The notes under the pieces are model-generated. The model was not told the origin of the DNA and ran no database searches. It worked only from the letters and a program-made list of their open reading frames with translations. From Acidobacteriota bacterium (lineage in GTDB: Bacteria; Acidobacteriota; Polarisedimenticolia; Polarisedimenticolales; Polarisedimenticolaceae): a stretch of 7,853 nt of DNA. The stretch spans positions 12,002-19,854 of the forward strand of contig WVWW01000093.1 in NCBI GenBank assembly GCA_011773795.1. The letters run 5' to 3'. Every line of letters begins with the position of its first letter. The first letter of the stretch is position 1. The translations under genes and the position numbers were made by a program. Positions 1 to 7,853 of the stretch are shown here, piece by piece.

Positions 1-1022
1 AGTTCGGGCTGAGCCGGCCGAACCGCGTGCGGATGGAAACTTCGGGCGACGGCGACACCATCATCGGCCTCAGCAACACCGGCGGCCAGCTCATGGCGGT
101 CGACGATGACGGCGGCGCCGGCCTCTCGTCCTTGCTCGAACTCTGTCTACCGGACGGTGGGGACTGGTTCGTGGCGGTCGTGCCGTTCAGCTCGAGCGAC
201 ACGTTCGTCTACGATATCGCGGTCGACGCCGAGTATCCGTGCAACTTCGAGGACGAGCCGAACGGCGTCTGCGGCCAGGCCGGCGAGATGGAGCCCGGCG
301 TGGTCTACAGCGGTCTCCAGACCGCGGCCGGTGTCGCCGAGAACGACTACTGGTACTTCACGCTCGACTCGCAGCAGTACGTCGAGATCGAGACCGACGG
401 CTGGAACCGTTTTGCCGTGGACACGTTCCTCGAGCTGTACGACGGTTGTCCGGGCAACCTGCTCGCGGCGGACGACGACGCCGGCGACGGCTTCCTGTCC
501 AAGGTCGGTGCGTTGCTCGATCCGGGAACCTACTACGTCAACGTCACCGTCTCGCCGTTCTCGGTAGGGTCAAACTACCCCTACGACGTGACGCTGACGC
601 TGTCCGAGCCTCCGCTGCTCGAGAGCGAGCCCAACGACACCTGCGGGACGGCGAATGCCGCGTTCCTGGGTGACGACATCCAGGCCTCGATCTCGCCCGT
701 GGGCGATCGGGACAGCTTCCTGCTGTCCGTCCCGGCCGACGGCTTCGTGCAGATCGATACCGACGGTCCGGGCGGTGACACGGTGCTGAAGATCGAGAGC
801 GCCGACGGATCGCAGTCGATCGGCTGCGACGACGATGCCGGCCCGGGCCTGTTCTCGTCGTGGGGTTGCTGCCTGCCGGCAGGCGACTACTGCGTGACGG
901 TACGCGACTTCGGCGACAACAGCACCATCTCCACTTACAACGTGTCGTTCACCGATCTGGGTGCGTGCACGCCGAGTAATCCGCCCGTCTGCAGCAGCGC
1001 CGGGTTGGGTTGCCCGTTCTGA
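1..1022 (+). CDS. Secreted PPC-repeat protein, 3' part only
   Basis: The frame is open back to the window edge (first full codon at base 3), so this is the C-terminal part of a longer protein; the in-frame GTG at 27 and ATG at 33 need not be starts. At least three beta-sandwich units resembling the bacterial pre-peptidase C-terminal (PPC) domain are visible. Two units begin with an EPN motif (EDEPNGVCG near base 252, ESEPNDTCG near base 621). Each of the three carries a DDD-(G/A)-G-x-G segment (bases 102-119, 471-488, 828-845), followed about a dozen residues later by a turn-plus-strand of the LPAGDYCVTV type. PPC modules usually sit at the C-terminus of secreted proteases and other exported proteins and are thought to help secretion or binding. 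The protein ends in a Cys-rich tail (NPPVC and GLGCPF). It has many Cys and Asp and few Lys, as in an extracellular protein. The catalytic part, if any, lies outside the window. Confidence 0.85.
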   Translation, partial: FGLSRPNRVRMETSGDGDTIIGLSNTGGQLMAVDDDGGAGLSSLLELCLPDGGDWFVAVVPFSSSDTFVYDIAVDAEYPCNFEDEPNGVCGQAGEMEPGVVYSGLQTAAGVAENDYWYFTLDSQQYVEIETDGWNRFAVDTFLELYDGCPGNLLAADDDAGDGFLSKVGALLDPGTYYVNVTVSPFSVGSNYPYDVTLTLSEPPLLESEPNDTCGTANAAFLGDDIQASISPVGDRDSFLLSVPADGFVQIDTDGPGGDTVLKIESADGSQSIGCDDDAGPGLFSSWGCCLPAGDYCVTVRDFGDNSTISTYNVSFTDLGACTPSNPPVCSSAGLGCPF

Positions 1023-1025
1023 TAG
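1020..1025 (+). other. Tandem in-frame stop codons TGA TAG
   Basis: The PPC-repeat gene ends in TGA directly followed by an in-frame TAG. A double stop would make read-through into the terminator hairpin unlikely. Confidence 0.8.
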
Positions 1026-1038
1026 CGAACTGAAAACC

Positions 1039-1077
1039 GGGGGAGGGGAGGCGTTTTCCCCTCCCCCTCTTTTTTTC
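1039..1077 (+). terminator. Rho-independent terminator of the PPC-repeat gene
   Basis: The left arm GGGGGAGGGGA (1039-1049) pairs perfectly with TCCCCTCCCCC (1057-1067), giving an 11 bp stem with a 7-base loop GGCGTTT. A run of seven T (1070-1076) follows. It lies 14 bases after the TAG stop and is a textbook intrinsic terminator on the plus strand. Its T-run ends only 11 bases before the next gene's GTG start. Confidence 0.93.
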
Positions 1078-1087
1078 TGAGACAACG

Positions 1088-2767
1088 GTGCTCGGAACGA
1101 CGAAGCGAACGTGGGCTGTCTGCCTCGGCGGGCTGCTTGCCCTGACCGGCTGGGTGCTCTCGTCTCACGCGGCGACCATCTACGTGGATCTCGCCAACGA
1201 GAGCGGTACCGAGGACGGCACACAGGCCTTCCCTTACAACACGATCCGGGAAGGCATCGACAACGCGATGGTCGGAGACCGCGTCTTCGTCGCGGCGGGC
1301 GAGTACCGGGAAACGATCCTGATGAAAGACGGCGTCAGCGTCCTGGGGGCGGGAGCGGCCGTCTGCACGATCAACGCAACCGGCCTGTCGAATGCGGCCG
1401 TGACGTTCAACGGTACCCGGCTGAGCCCGGTCCTGCGTGGCTTCACGATCACGGGCGGCGCGGGCGATCACCGCGGCGACGCCGGCGGTTTCCCGATCAT
1501 GGTCGGGGGCGGCATCCTGATCTTCGACGCCGACCCGCTGATCACCGAGACCGTGATCACGGGGAACAACGTCACCGACGGCTTCGCGCTGGGCGGCGGG
1601 ATCTACGTCTACTCCACGACCTACTCGCCGTTGATCCAGAACAACGTCATCTCGAACAACGTCGCCCTCTCGTCGGACGTCATGGACAGCGGCGAGGGTG
1701 GCGGGATCTACGTCGTCTCGAAGAACGGGGGCGTCGTGATCACCGACAATCTGATCGACTCCAACGCGGCCCGGAAGGGTGCCGGGATCTACATCCGCAA
1801 CGATGTATCCTCCACGGCGCAGGTCACGCGCAACACGATTCGAAACAACGATGCGAAGAGCGGCGCGGGAATCTACTCGTACGACGTCTACTACTCGACA
1901 ACCACGGTCGTCAATAACCTGTTCGTCGGGAACGGAAGTGCCGATGCCGGCGCGACCGGCGGCGGCCTCCGATCGACGTCCGCCGGGACCGGGGCGTTCA
2001 CGATCGCGAACAACACGTTCGTCCAGAACGACCTGACGACCGGAGCCGGTGGGGCGCTGTGGCTCGACGCCTCGGCCTCGACCGGCCTGAACATCGCCGC
2101 GAACAACATCGTCGCGGGGAATTCGGCGACGACCGGTGGCGGGATCGACCACACGAACTTCTTCGGCGAGATCCGTCACAACGCTTTCTTCAACAACACC
2201 GGGGGAGACCTCGACGACGGGGGCGTCGGCGGGAGCCTGCTCGTGGGGAATCTCTTCGTCGATCCGCTGTTCGTCTCGGCGGCGGCCGGCAACTACCGAC
2301 TTCAGGCCGGCTCGCCGTTGCTGGATCAGGCCGACGAGCCGCTGGCGCCGACGGACGACCGCGACAGTTTCCTGCGACCCTTCGACGGCGACGTGACCCC
2401 CGGCCCGCTGAGCGACATCGGGGCCTTCGAGTACCCCGGGGGCGAGATCTCCGGCGTGATGGTCCTCGCCGACGGCGAGTCGCTGGACTGGCAATCGATG
2501 CCCACGCAGGACAGCTTCAACCTGTATCGAGGTTCGCTGCAACGGCTACGCAACACGGGCGAATACACACAGGATCCCGGTGTCGAGCCGATGGCCGCGA
2601 TGATCTGCAACATCCTGCCGAGCGAGTTGCCTTTCAACGACGGCTTCGTTCCGGCTCCCGGAGAGACGGCGTTCTACCTGCCGACGCTGGTGATCTCCGG
2701 CTGGGAGGGGCCGCTGGGGGCCGACTCGACCGGGCTGCCGCGCCCGAACGACCACCCCTGCCCGTAG
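1088..2767 (+). CDS. Secreted right-handed beta-helix protein, choice-of-anchor-Q-like
   Basis: 559 residues. The start is GTG at 1088: an in-frame TGA at 1031 precedes it and no other ATG/GTG lies between, though only a weak GAGA serves as SD. Residues 1-29 form a Sec signal peptide (KR, a hydrophobic core, then SSHAA). Residues 30-110 resemble the opening of beta-helix proteins with a DUF1565/pectate-lyase-like fold (IYVD, a YNTIREGID segment, VFVAAGEY). Residues 115-400 hold parallel beta-helix rungs: a GG-(G/A)-(I/L) step recurs about eight times, 27-35 residues apart, alternating with Asn-ladder motifs such as NNVISNN, RNTIRNN and NNTFVQN. Residues 401-449 (YRLQAGSPLLDQAD, then DIGAFEYPG) match the closing signature of the choice-of-anchor Q family. 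Residues about 455-559 are a further module ending in PRPNDHPCP, with a Cys pair (507, 558). The likely role is a surface or secreted protein binding or cleaving polysaccharide. No catalytic residues are assignable, so the substrate is unknown. Confidence 0.9.
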   Translation: MLGTTKRTWAVCLGGLLALTGWVLSSHAATIYVDLANESGTEDGTQAFPYNTIREGIDNAMVGDRVFVAAGEYRETILMKDGVSVLGAGAAVCTINATGLSNAAVTFNGTRLSPVLRGFTITGGAGDHRGDAGGFPIMVGGGILIFDADPLITETVITGNNVTDGFALGGGIYVYSTTYSPLIQNNVISNNVALSSDVMDSGEGGGIYVVSKNGGVVITDNLIDSNAARKGAGIYIRNDVSSTAQVTRNTIRNNDAKSGAGIYSYDVYYSTTTVVNNLFVGNGSADAGATGGGLRSTSAGTGAFTIANNTFVQNDLTTGAGGALWLDASASTGLNIAANNIVAGNSATTGGGIDHTNFFGEIRHNAFFNNTGGDLDDGGVGGSLLVGNLFVDPLFVSAAAGNYRLQAGSPLLDQADEPLAPTDDRDSFLRPFDGDVTPGPLSDIGAFEYPGGEISGVMVLADGESLDWQSMPTQDSFNLYRGSLQRLRNTGEYTQDPGVEPMAAMICNILPSELPFNDGFVPAPGETAFYLPTLVISGWEGPLGADSTGLPRPNDHPCP

Positions 2768-2769
2768 AC

Positions 2770-3798
2770 TCAGCTGCCCTCGGACGACTCGGTGACCAGT
2801 TCGGCGCCGTTTTTCTTCGACCAGCGCCCGGCGACCGATCCGTCGGGGGCCCAGAACTGTGCGCCCACGTACCCCGCCTGCTCCGCGATGCTCGCCGCGG
2901 CGCGTAGAGCGTCGAGCCGCTCGGCGGCCGACAGCCCGTCCCACGCCGCGCCGTTGAGCCGGACGAACAGGCTCGGTGGCCGGGCCTCGATCGAGCGGAC
3001 GATGGGGATGTGCCCGAACTCCTCCGCCGTCAGGACCGGTGTGCCGACGTGGCGCGTGCCGGTGATCGACAAACCGAACAGGACCGCCACGCTGATGACG
3101 AGCACGACCAGCAGCGGCCGGAGCAATCGGTTGGGGTTGCCGACGCTTTGATGGATCACGCGCACGGGGGCGGCGTCTCGCTTGAACTGCGTCGGGCGTT
3201 GTGGACGAGCTTCGTTGCTCTCGTCGGTGACACCGGCTGCGGAAGATCCGACAGTCGGCACGGAATCCGGCCGGGCCGGAACCATCGCGGCGGCGCGGCT
3301 CTCGATTCGGATCTGTGCGCCCGGGCCCAGCGGCGTCTTCATCGAGGTGACACCCTGGTGGATCCGATTGCGCAGATCGCTTAGCTGCTTGACTTCCTTC
3401 ATGCGCCCGCCGCGCACCAACTCCTCGATGATCACCTGGAGGTCCCGTAGAATCGCGACACCCGCCGCCGCTTCATCGATCCGGTCTTCCGATTCAGCGT
3501 CGTCGGTACGTTCCTCCTGCGCTCGCTCACCACACTTCGCCAGGAACGCGAGCCCTTCGCGGGCCAACGCCGGCCAGTGGTGGCCCTTCTCGTCGGTTCC
3601 CGCGGAGAACCGGCGCAAGGCTTCGCGCTCCCACGGTGCGATCGAGAGGATCTGATTGCCAAGAACGACCGACGTGGCGTCCGCCGCGATCCCTGTGGCG
3701 CCGCGGAGCTGCTCGAGATGGGGCTCGAGCGCGCGTTCGCGATCGGTCGCCGAGGATCTCTCGGAGGCCGTCGGTTTCATGACGTCAGTCGGGGTCAT
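2770..3798 (-). CDS. Hypothetical single-pass membrane protein downstream of pilin gene
   Basis: I do not recognise this family. It has 342 residues from the ATG at 3798; a second ATG, codon 7 at 3780, would give 336. The first start overlaps the pilin gene by 14 bases, the second lies 4 bases after its stop, and neither has a clear SD. The order is: a charged N-terminal region, mostly helical (about 20-150, one Cys at 89); a low-complexity linker rich in Pro, Ala, Arg and Ser (about 165-210); one transmembrane segment (about 225-245, LLVVLVISVAVLFGLSI); and a C-terminal domain of about 95 residues containing AAWDGLSAAERLDALRAA and a later APDGSVAGRW. Arg residues just before the segment favour a cytoplasmic N-terminus and an outside C-terminus. 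Tight coupling to the pilin gene suggests a joint role at the envelope, which is inference from position only. Confidence 0.82.
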   Translation of the reverse strand: MTPTDVMKPTASERSSATDRERALEPHLEQLRGATGIAADATSVVLGNQILSIAPWEREALRRFSAGTDEKGHHWPALAREGLAFLAKCGERAQEERTDDAESEDRIDEAAAGVAILRDLQVIIEELVRGGRMKEVKQLSDLRNRIHQGVTSMKTPLGPGAQIRIESRAAAMVPARPDSVPTVGSSAAGVTDESNEARPQRPTQFKRDAAPVRVIHQSVGNPNRLLRPLLVVLVISVAVLFGLSITGTRHVGTPVLTAEEFGHIPIVRSIEARPPSLFVRLNGAAWDGLSAAERLDALRAAASIAEQAGYVGAQFWAPDGSVAGRWSKKNGAELVTESSEGS

Positions 3799-4267
3799 GG
3801 ATCGGTGTCAACACTCCGTTTCGGTACAGGTAAATGCCGTCCATGTAGCTTCCGCCGGACAGCGGCGCGTTGTCGGAATCGGCGATCAGGAAGCGGACCG
3901 TCGGATCCTTCTGCAGCGTCAGCTCGAGCCAGAACTCCCGGTTCTGACCCTGGTCGTCCGGCGAGTCGTAAGCGTCCGCCCGCCCGCTGAGGATCTTCGA
4001 CTGCAGATCCCCGCGGTAATAGCCGAGCGAGACCAGCGGCTCGAACGTGTCGAGCTGGAACGCCGGACTCGCCGACGAGTAGGGGTACATGTCGAGGTCG
4101 ATGTGGTGCCGCTTGAACGCACCGTACAGCGTTTTCGATTCGGCCGCGACCGCGCTGATCTCGGCGCGGATGATCGCGCGCTGGAACTGCGGGATCGCGA
4201 TCGCGGAGATCACGCCGATGATCATCACGACGACCAGCAGCTCGACGATCGTGAACCCTCGCTGCAC
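3785..4267 (-). CDS. Type IV pilin / type II secretion pseudopilin-like protein
   Basis: 160 residues. The GTG at 4267 is chosen over the upstream ATG at 4336 because AAGGAAGG lies 7 bases before it. It also gives a short class III leader, MQRG, cut before FTIVELLVVVMIIGVISA. The prepilin peptidase site (Gly4/Phe5) is followed by Glu at mature position 5 and an unbroken hydrophobic N-terminal helix (about 5-25), then AIPQF as in GspG and PilA-type proteins. The helix continues to about residue 55, followed by a small C-terminal head (61-160) with no Cys, so no pilin disulfide loop. Such proteins are processed at the inner membrane and assemble into pili or pseudopili. No assembly ATPase, secretin or prepilin peptidase gene lies nearby, so the machinery must be encoded elsewhere. 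Whether it is a major pilin, minor pilin or pseudopilin cannot be told from sequence. Confidence 0.93.
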   Translation of the reverse strand: MQRGFTIVELLVVVMIIGVISAIAIPQFQRAIIRAEISAVAAESKTLYGAFKRHHIDLDMYPYSSASPAFQLDTFEPLVSLGYYRGDLQSKILSGRADAYDSPDDQGQNREFWLELTLQKDPTVRFLIADSDNAPLSGGSYMDGIYLYRNGVLTPIHDPD

Positions 4268-4274
4268 GGTAATG

Positions 4275-4282
4275 CCTTCCTT
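4275..4282 (-). promoter_or_regulatory. Shine-Dalgarno that fixes the pilin start
   Basis: On the minus strand AAGGAAGG lies 7 bases upstream of the GTG at 4267. It supports the short-leader start over the ATG at 4336, which would put about 23 extra residues in front of the pilin leader. Confidence 0.8.
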
Positions 4283-4296
4283 ATCTAAAGGAGCAA

Positions 4297-4304
4297 CCAC
4301 GTGG
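4297..4304. promoter_or_regulatory. 8-base palindrome CCACGTGG in the divergent intergenic region
   Basis: This is a perfect palindrome between the divergent pilin and hydrolase genes, 30 bases upstream of the pilin GTG. It could be half or all of a regulator site serving the pilin gene. A single 8-base palindrome in GC-rich DNA may also be chance, and no regulator gene is nearby. Confidence 0.25.
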
Positions 4305-4393
4305 CAAAAGATGGTTCCCGTGCCGTCGGAAATCAAATCGCACCGGGATCGGGCCTTTTCCGAACGCTCGCGAGGGTCTTTGCCGGCGGACCG

Positions 4394-4411
4394 GCTCGGC
4401 CCGGCCCGAGC
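4394..4411. promoter_or_regulatory. Inverted repeat upstream of the hydrolase -10 box
   Basis: The arms GCTCGG (4394-4399) and CCGAGC (4406-4411) are perfect with a 6-base spacer. They lie just upstream of the TACAAT hexamer at 4420, where a -35 element would be expected but is absent. This suits an activator or repressor site; chance is a real alternative at this GC content. Confidence 0.3.
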
Positions 4412-4419
4412 TCCAGGGC

Positions 4420-4425
4420 TACAAT
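4420..4425 (+). promoter_or_regulatory. -10-like box TACAAT, probably for a leaderless hydrolase mRNA
   Basis: The hexamer matches the sigma-70 -10 consensus at five of six bases and stands out from very GC-rich flanks. Six bases separate it from the ATG at 4432, which puts the expected transcription start at or next to the initiation codon. No SD is found upstream of that ATG, consistent with leaderless translation. No -35 match is seen at 16-18 bases. Confidence 0.5.
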
Positions 4426-4431
4426 CCGCGG

Positions 4432-5274
4432 ATGGACCAGGGCTGGATTCCCGCCAGGGACGGCTACCGCCTCGCCGCGGACGTCGTGCGCCCGCCGTCC
4501 GGCACAGGCAACCCGGATGTCGCCATCGTCAGCGCGGCGATGGGCGTGCCGCGGCAGTTCTACCGCCACTTCGCCGCGGCCCTGGCCGGGTCGGGCTTCA
4601 CGACGGTGCTCTGGGATTACCGCGGTGTAGGCGGCTCGAGACCGGCGTCCCTGCGGGGCTTCGGGGCGACCCTGGAGGACTGGATCTTCAACGACATGGC
4701 GGCGGTGGTCGACTGGGCGCGGCGGGAGCTCGCCCCGCGGCGGTTGTTCCTGATCGGCCACTCGCTGGGCGGGCAGGTGGCCGGCCTGCTGGACAACGCG
4801 GAGTCGATCGACGGCATGGTCACCCTGTCGTCGCAGAGCGGTTACTGGCGGTTGCAGGGAGGCCTGCAGAAGTTCGCCGTCCTGCTCCACGCCTACGTGT
4901 CACTCCCGTTGTTCACGAACCTGTGGGGGTACGCGCCGTGGAAGCGGCTCGGGCTCGGCGAGGACCTGCCCAAGCGGGTGGCGCTTCGCTGGGCCGGCTG
5001 GCTACGCGACCGCGACTACCTGCTCGGCGACTCCTCGCTGCCGCGCGAACGCTACCGCACGTTCACGGCTCCCGTACTCGCGTACAGCATCGCCGACGAT
5101 CCGTGGGGCACGCCACGCGCGGTGGACGCGATGATGCGGGCCTACCCGAACGTCGAGCGACGCCATCTGGTTCCGTCGGACTGCGGGCTCGAGAGGATCG
5201 GCCACGTCGGCTTCTTCCGGCCGCGATCGGAGCCGCTCTGGAACGAGGTGATCGACTGGCTCGGGCGACGTTAG
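4432..5274 (+). CDS. Alpha/beta hydrolase, serine-hydrolase type
   Basis: 280 residues with no signal peptide, so probably cytoplasmic. The fold shows the usual order: a strand and oxyanion loop (AIVSAAMGVPRQFY, 31-44); the WDYRGVGGSR turn (61-70) typical of this superfamily; and the nucleophile elbow GHSLGG with Ser111. A lid or helical insertion rich in Trp and Leu spans about 138-195 (with FTNLWGYAPWKRLGLGE). An acid follows in SIADDPWGTP (Asp223 or Asp222), and the catalytic His is in IGHVGFFR (His258). The complete triad implies an active esterase, lipase or peptidase-like enzyme; the layout resembles the uncharacterised COG4757-type predicted hydrolases. The substrate cannot be read from sequence. 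The start ATG has no SD but follows a -10 box at leaderless distance. The kinase gene begins 55 bases after its stop, apparently from its own promoter. Confidence 0.92.
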   Translation: MDQGWIPARDGYRLAADVVRPPSGTGNPDVAIVSAAMGVPRQFYRHFAAALAGSGFTTVLWDYRGVGGSRPASLRGFGATLEDWIFNDMAAVVDWARRELAPRRLFLIGHSLGGQVAGLLDNAESIDGMVTLSSQSGYWRLQGGLQKFAVLLHAYVSLPLFTNLWGYAPWKRLGLGEDLPKRVALRWAGWLRDRDYLLGDSSLPRERYRTFTAPVLAYSIADDPWGTPRAVDAMMRAYPNVERRHLVPSDCGLERIGHVGFFRPRSEPLWNEVIDWLGRR

Positions 5275-5278
5275 GGTG

Positions 5279-5284
5279 TAGAAT
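5279..5284 (+). promoter_or_regulatory. -10-like box TAGAAT upstream of the kinase gene
   Basis: It matches the -10 consensus at five of six bases, begins 5 bases after the hydrolase stop and ends 45 bases before the kinase ATG. The -35 position is poor (CTGGCT at 17-base spacing). It overlaps the left arm of a small inverted repeat, AATCG (5282-5286) and CGATT (5292-5296), which would sit across the predicted transcription start. Confidence 0.45.
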
Positions 5285-5329
5285 CGGGGCTCGATTGCCG
5301 AACCGCACGGGCGCGAAAGAGAGGCGAGG

Positions 5330-7498
<2,169 letters not shown>

Positions 7499-7534
7499 GC
7501 TGAATTTTGCCTCATTGCCTGCCTGATCCTGGCG

Positions 7535-7540
7535 TATATT
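7535..7540 (+). promoter_or_regulatory. -10-like box TATATT upstream of the last gene
   Basis: It matches the consensus at five of six bases in the 68-base gap after the kinase gene and would start transcription near 7547, leaving a leader of about 20 bases that contains the SD. Two TTGCCT hexamers (7507-7512 and 7515-7520) lie upstream at 22- and 14-base spacing, neither ideal. No terminator hairpin for the kinase gene is seen in this gap. Confidence 0.5.
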
Positions 7541-7552
7541 CCGGGCTGAAAG

Positions 7553-7558
7553 AGGAGG
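7553..7558 (+). promoter_or_regulatory. Strong Shine-Dalgarno AGGAGG
   Basis: A full AGGAGG, extended by GG, ends 8 bases before the ATG at 7567. It is the strongest ribosome site in the window and fixes the start of the last gene. Confidence 0.85.
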
Positions 7559-7566
7559 GGAGTCTC

Positions 7567-7853
7567 ATGCCGTGGCGCCGCGGTCCGCTCGCGCAGTTCG
7601 TTCCGTTCTTTGTCGTTCTGTTGCTCAGCGCGTCCGCAATCTCCGCCGAGGAGCCGCTGATCATCGGCGAGCATCTCCATGACGTGGTGCTCGAGACGCC
7701 TCACCCCTACCCGTCCGCGGGCCGCGCCCCGGAAGAGCCCGTCTGGTCGGACCACTTCGAGTCACCGGATGCGGCCTACCTGGTCTTCGAGTTCGCACAG
7801 TTCGATCTGGCCCCCGGCGACCGCGTCGAGATCCGCGACCCGTTGCGCAAGCA
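7567..7853 (+). CDS. N-terminus of a secreted protein, possibly an exported peptidase (3' end missing)
   Basis: The frame is open from the ATG to the window edge (95 full codons), so only the start is present. Residues 1-27 are a Sec signal peptide: RR near the N-terminus, a hydrophobic core (FVPFFVVLLL) and an AXA-type site in SASAISA before EEP. The mature part has a segment VVLETPHPYPSAG (40-52), then VWSDHFESP and a beta-rich stretch AYLVFEFAQFDLAPGDRVEIRDP (70-92 region). The latter looks like the opening strands of a CUB-like or jelly-roll domain in which FDLAPGD precedes a V-x-(I/V)-R strand. I associate this N-terminal arrangement with secreted trypsin-like peptidases of Acidobacteriota, but the catalytic part is outside the window, so the enzyme class is a guess. 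Expression should be good given the strong SD and nearby -10 box. Confidence 0.8.
   Translation, partial: MPWRRGPLAQFVPFFVVLLLSASAISAEEPLIIGEHLHDVVLETPHPYPSAGRAPEEPVWSDHFESPDAAYLVFEFAQFDLAPGDRVEIRDPLRK

Noticed and set aside
1121..1123. Lipoprotein Cys in the beta-helix signal peptide (Cys12)
   Set aside because: It lies inside the hydrophobic core too near the N-terminus, with no lipobox before it.
935..2542. 535-codon open frame on the minus strand opposite the beta-helix gene
   Set aside because: Low-complexity Arg/Val/Asp/Gly-rich translation typical of antisense frames in GC-rich DNA; the plus strand has a signal peptide and clear repeats.
4268..4336. Pilin start at the upstream ATG (4336)
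   Set aside because: It would add 23 residues before the prepilin leader; the GTG at 4267 has a good SD and gives a standard short leader.
4268..4345. Sigma-54 type -24/-12 promoter for the pilin gene
   Set aside because: GG and GC elements are present, but none has the fixed spacing the class requires.
7499..7530. Terminator after the kinase gene
   Set aside because: Only a 4 bp AGGC/GCCT stem with no T-run following; too weak to call.

Overview
The window is GC-rich bacterial DNA with dense, short-gapped coding on both strands. The gene set is secreted repeat proteins, a pilin-like protein, a large Ser/Thr kinase with a TolB-like domain and TPRs, and the start of a secreted protein carrying an ETPHPYP segment. 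This is what I would expect of Acidobacteriota (Thermoanaerobaculia/Vicinamibacteria-like); Gemmatimonadota, Myxococcota or an Eisenbacteria-like phylum remain possible. The assignment is inference from gene content, since no rRNA or other taxonomic marker is present.

Layout, left to right. (1) The 3' part of a secreted protein built of PPC-like beta-sandwich repeats (plus strand, cut by the window edge) ends in tandem stops and a strong intrinsic terminator. (2) Eleven bases after the terminator starts a secreted right-handed beta-helix protein with a choice-of-anchor-Q-like end and an extra C-terminal module. (3) It converges, with only two bases between the stops, on a minus-strand pair: a type IV pilin/pseudopilin-like protein followed by a single-pass membrane protein of unknown function. 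(4) A 164-base divergent region separates the pilin gene from a plus-strand alpha/beta hydrolase. It holds the pilin Shine-Dalgarno (SD), a perfect 8-base palindrome, an inverted repeat and a -10-like hexamer placed for leaderless transcription of the hydrolase. (5) The hydrolase is followed after 55 bases by a 722-residue soluble Ser/Thr kinase fused to a TolB-like domain and TPRs. (6) A -10 box and strong SD precede the N-terminus of a secreted protein cut by the right edge.

How they work together: the two left genes and the last one are exported, and the pilin pair is an envelope assembly. The kinase is cytosolic with a built-in interaction scaffold. I see no single pathway joining all seven genes; the tightest functional unit is the pilin plus membrane protein pair. 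No tRNA, rRNA, CRISPR array, insertion sequence or attachment site was seen, and there is no gene-free stretch over 300 bases.
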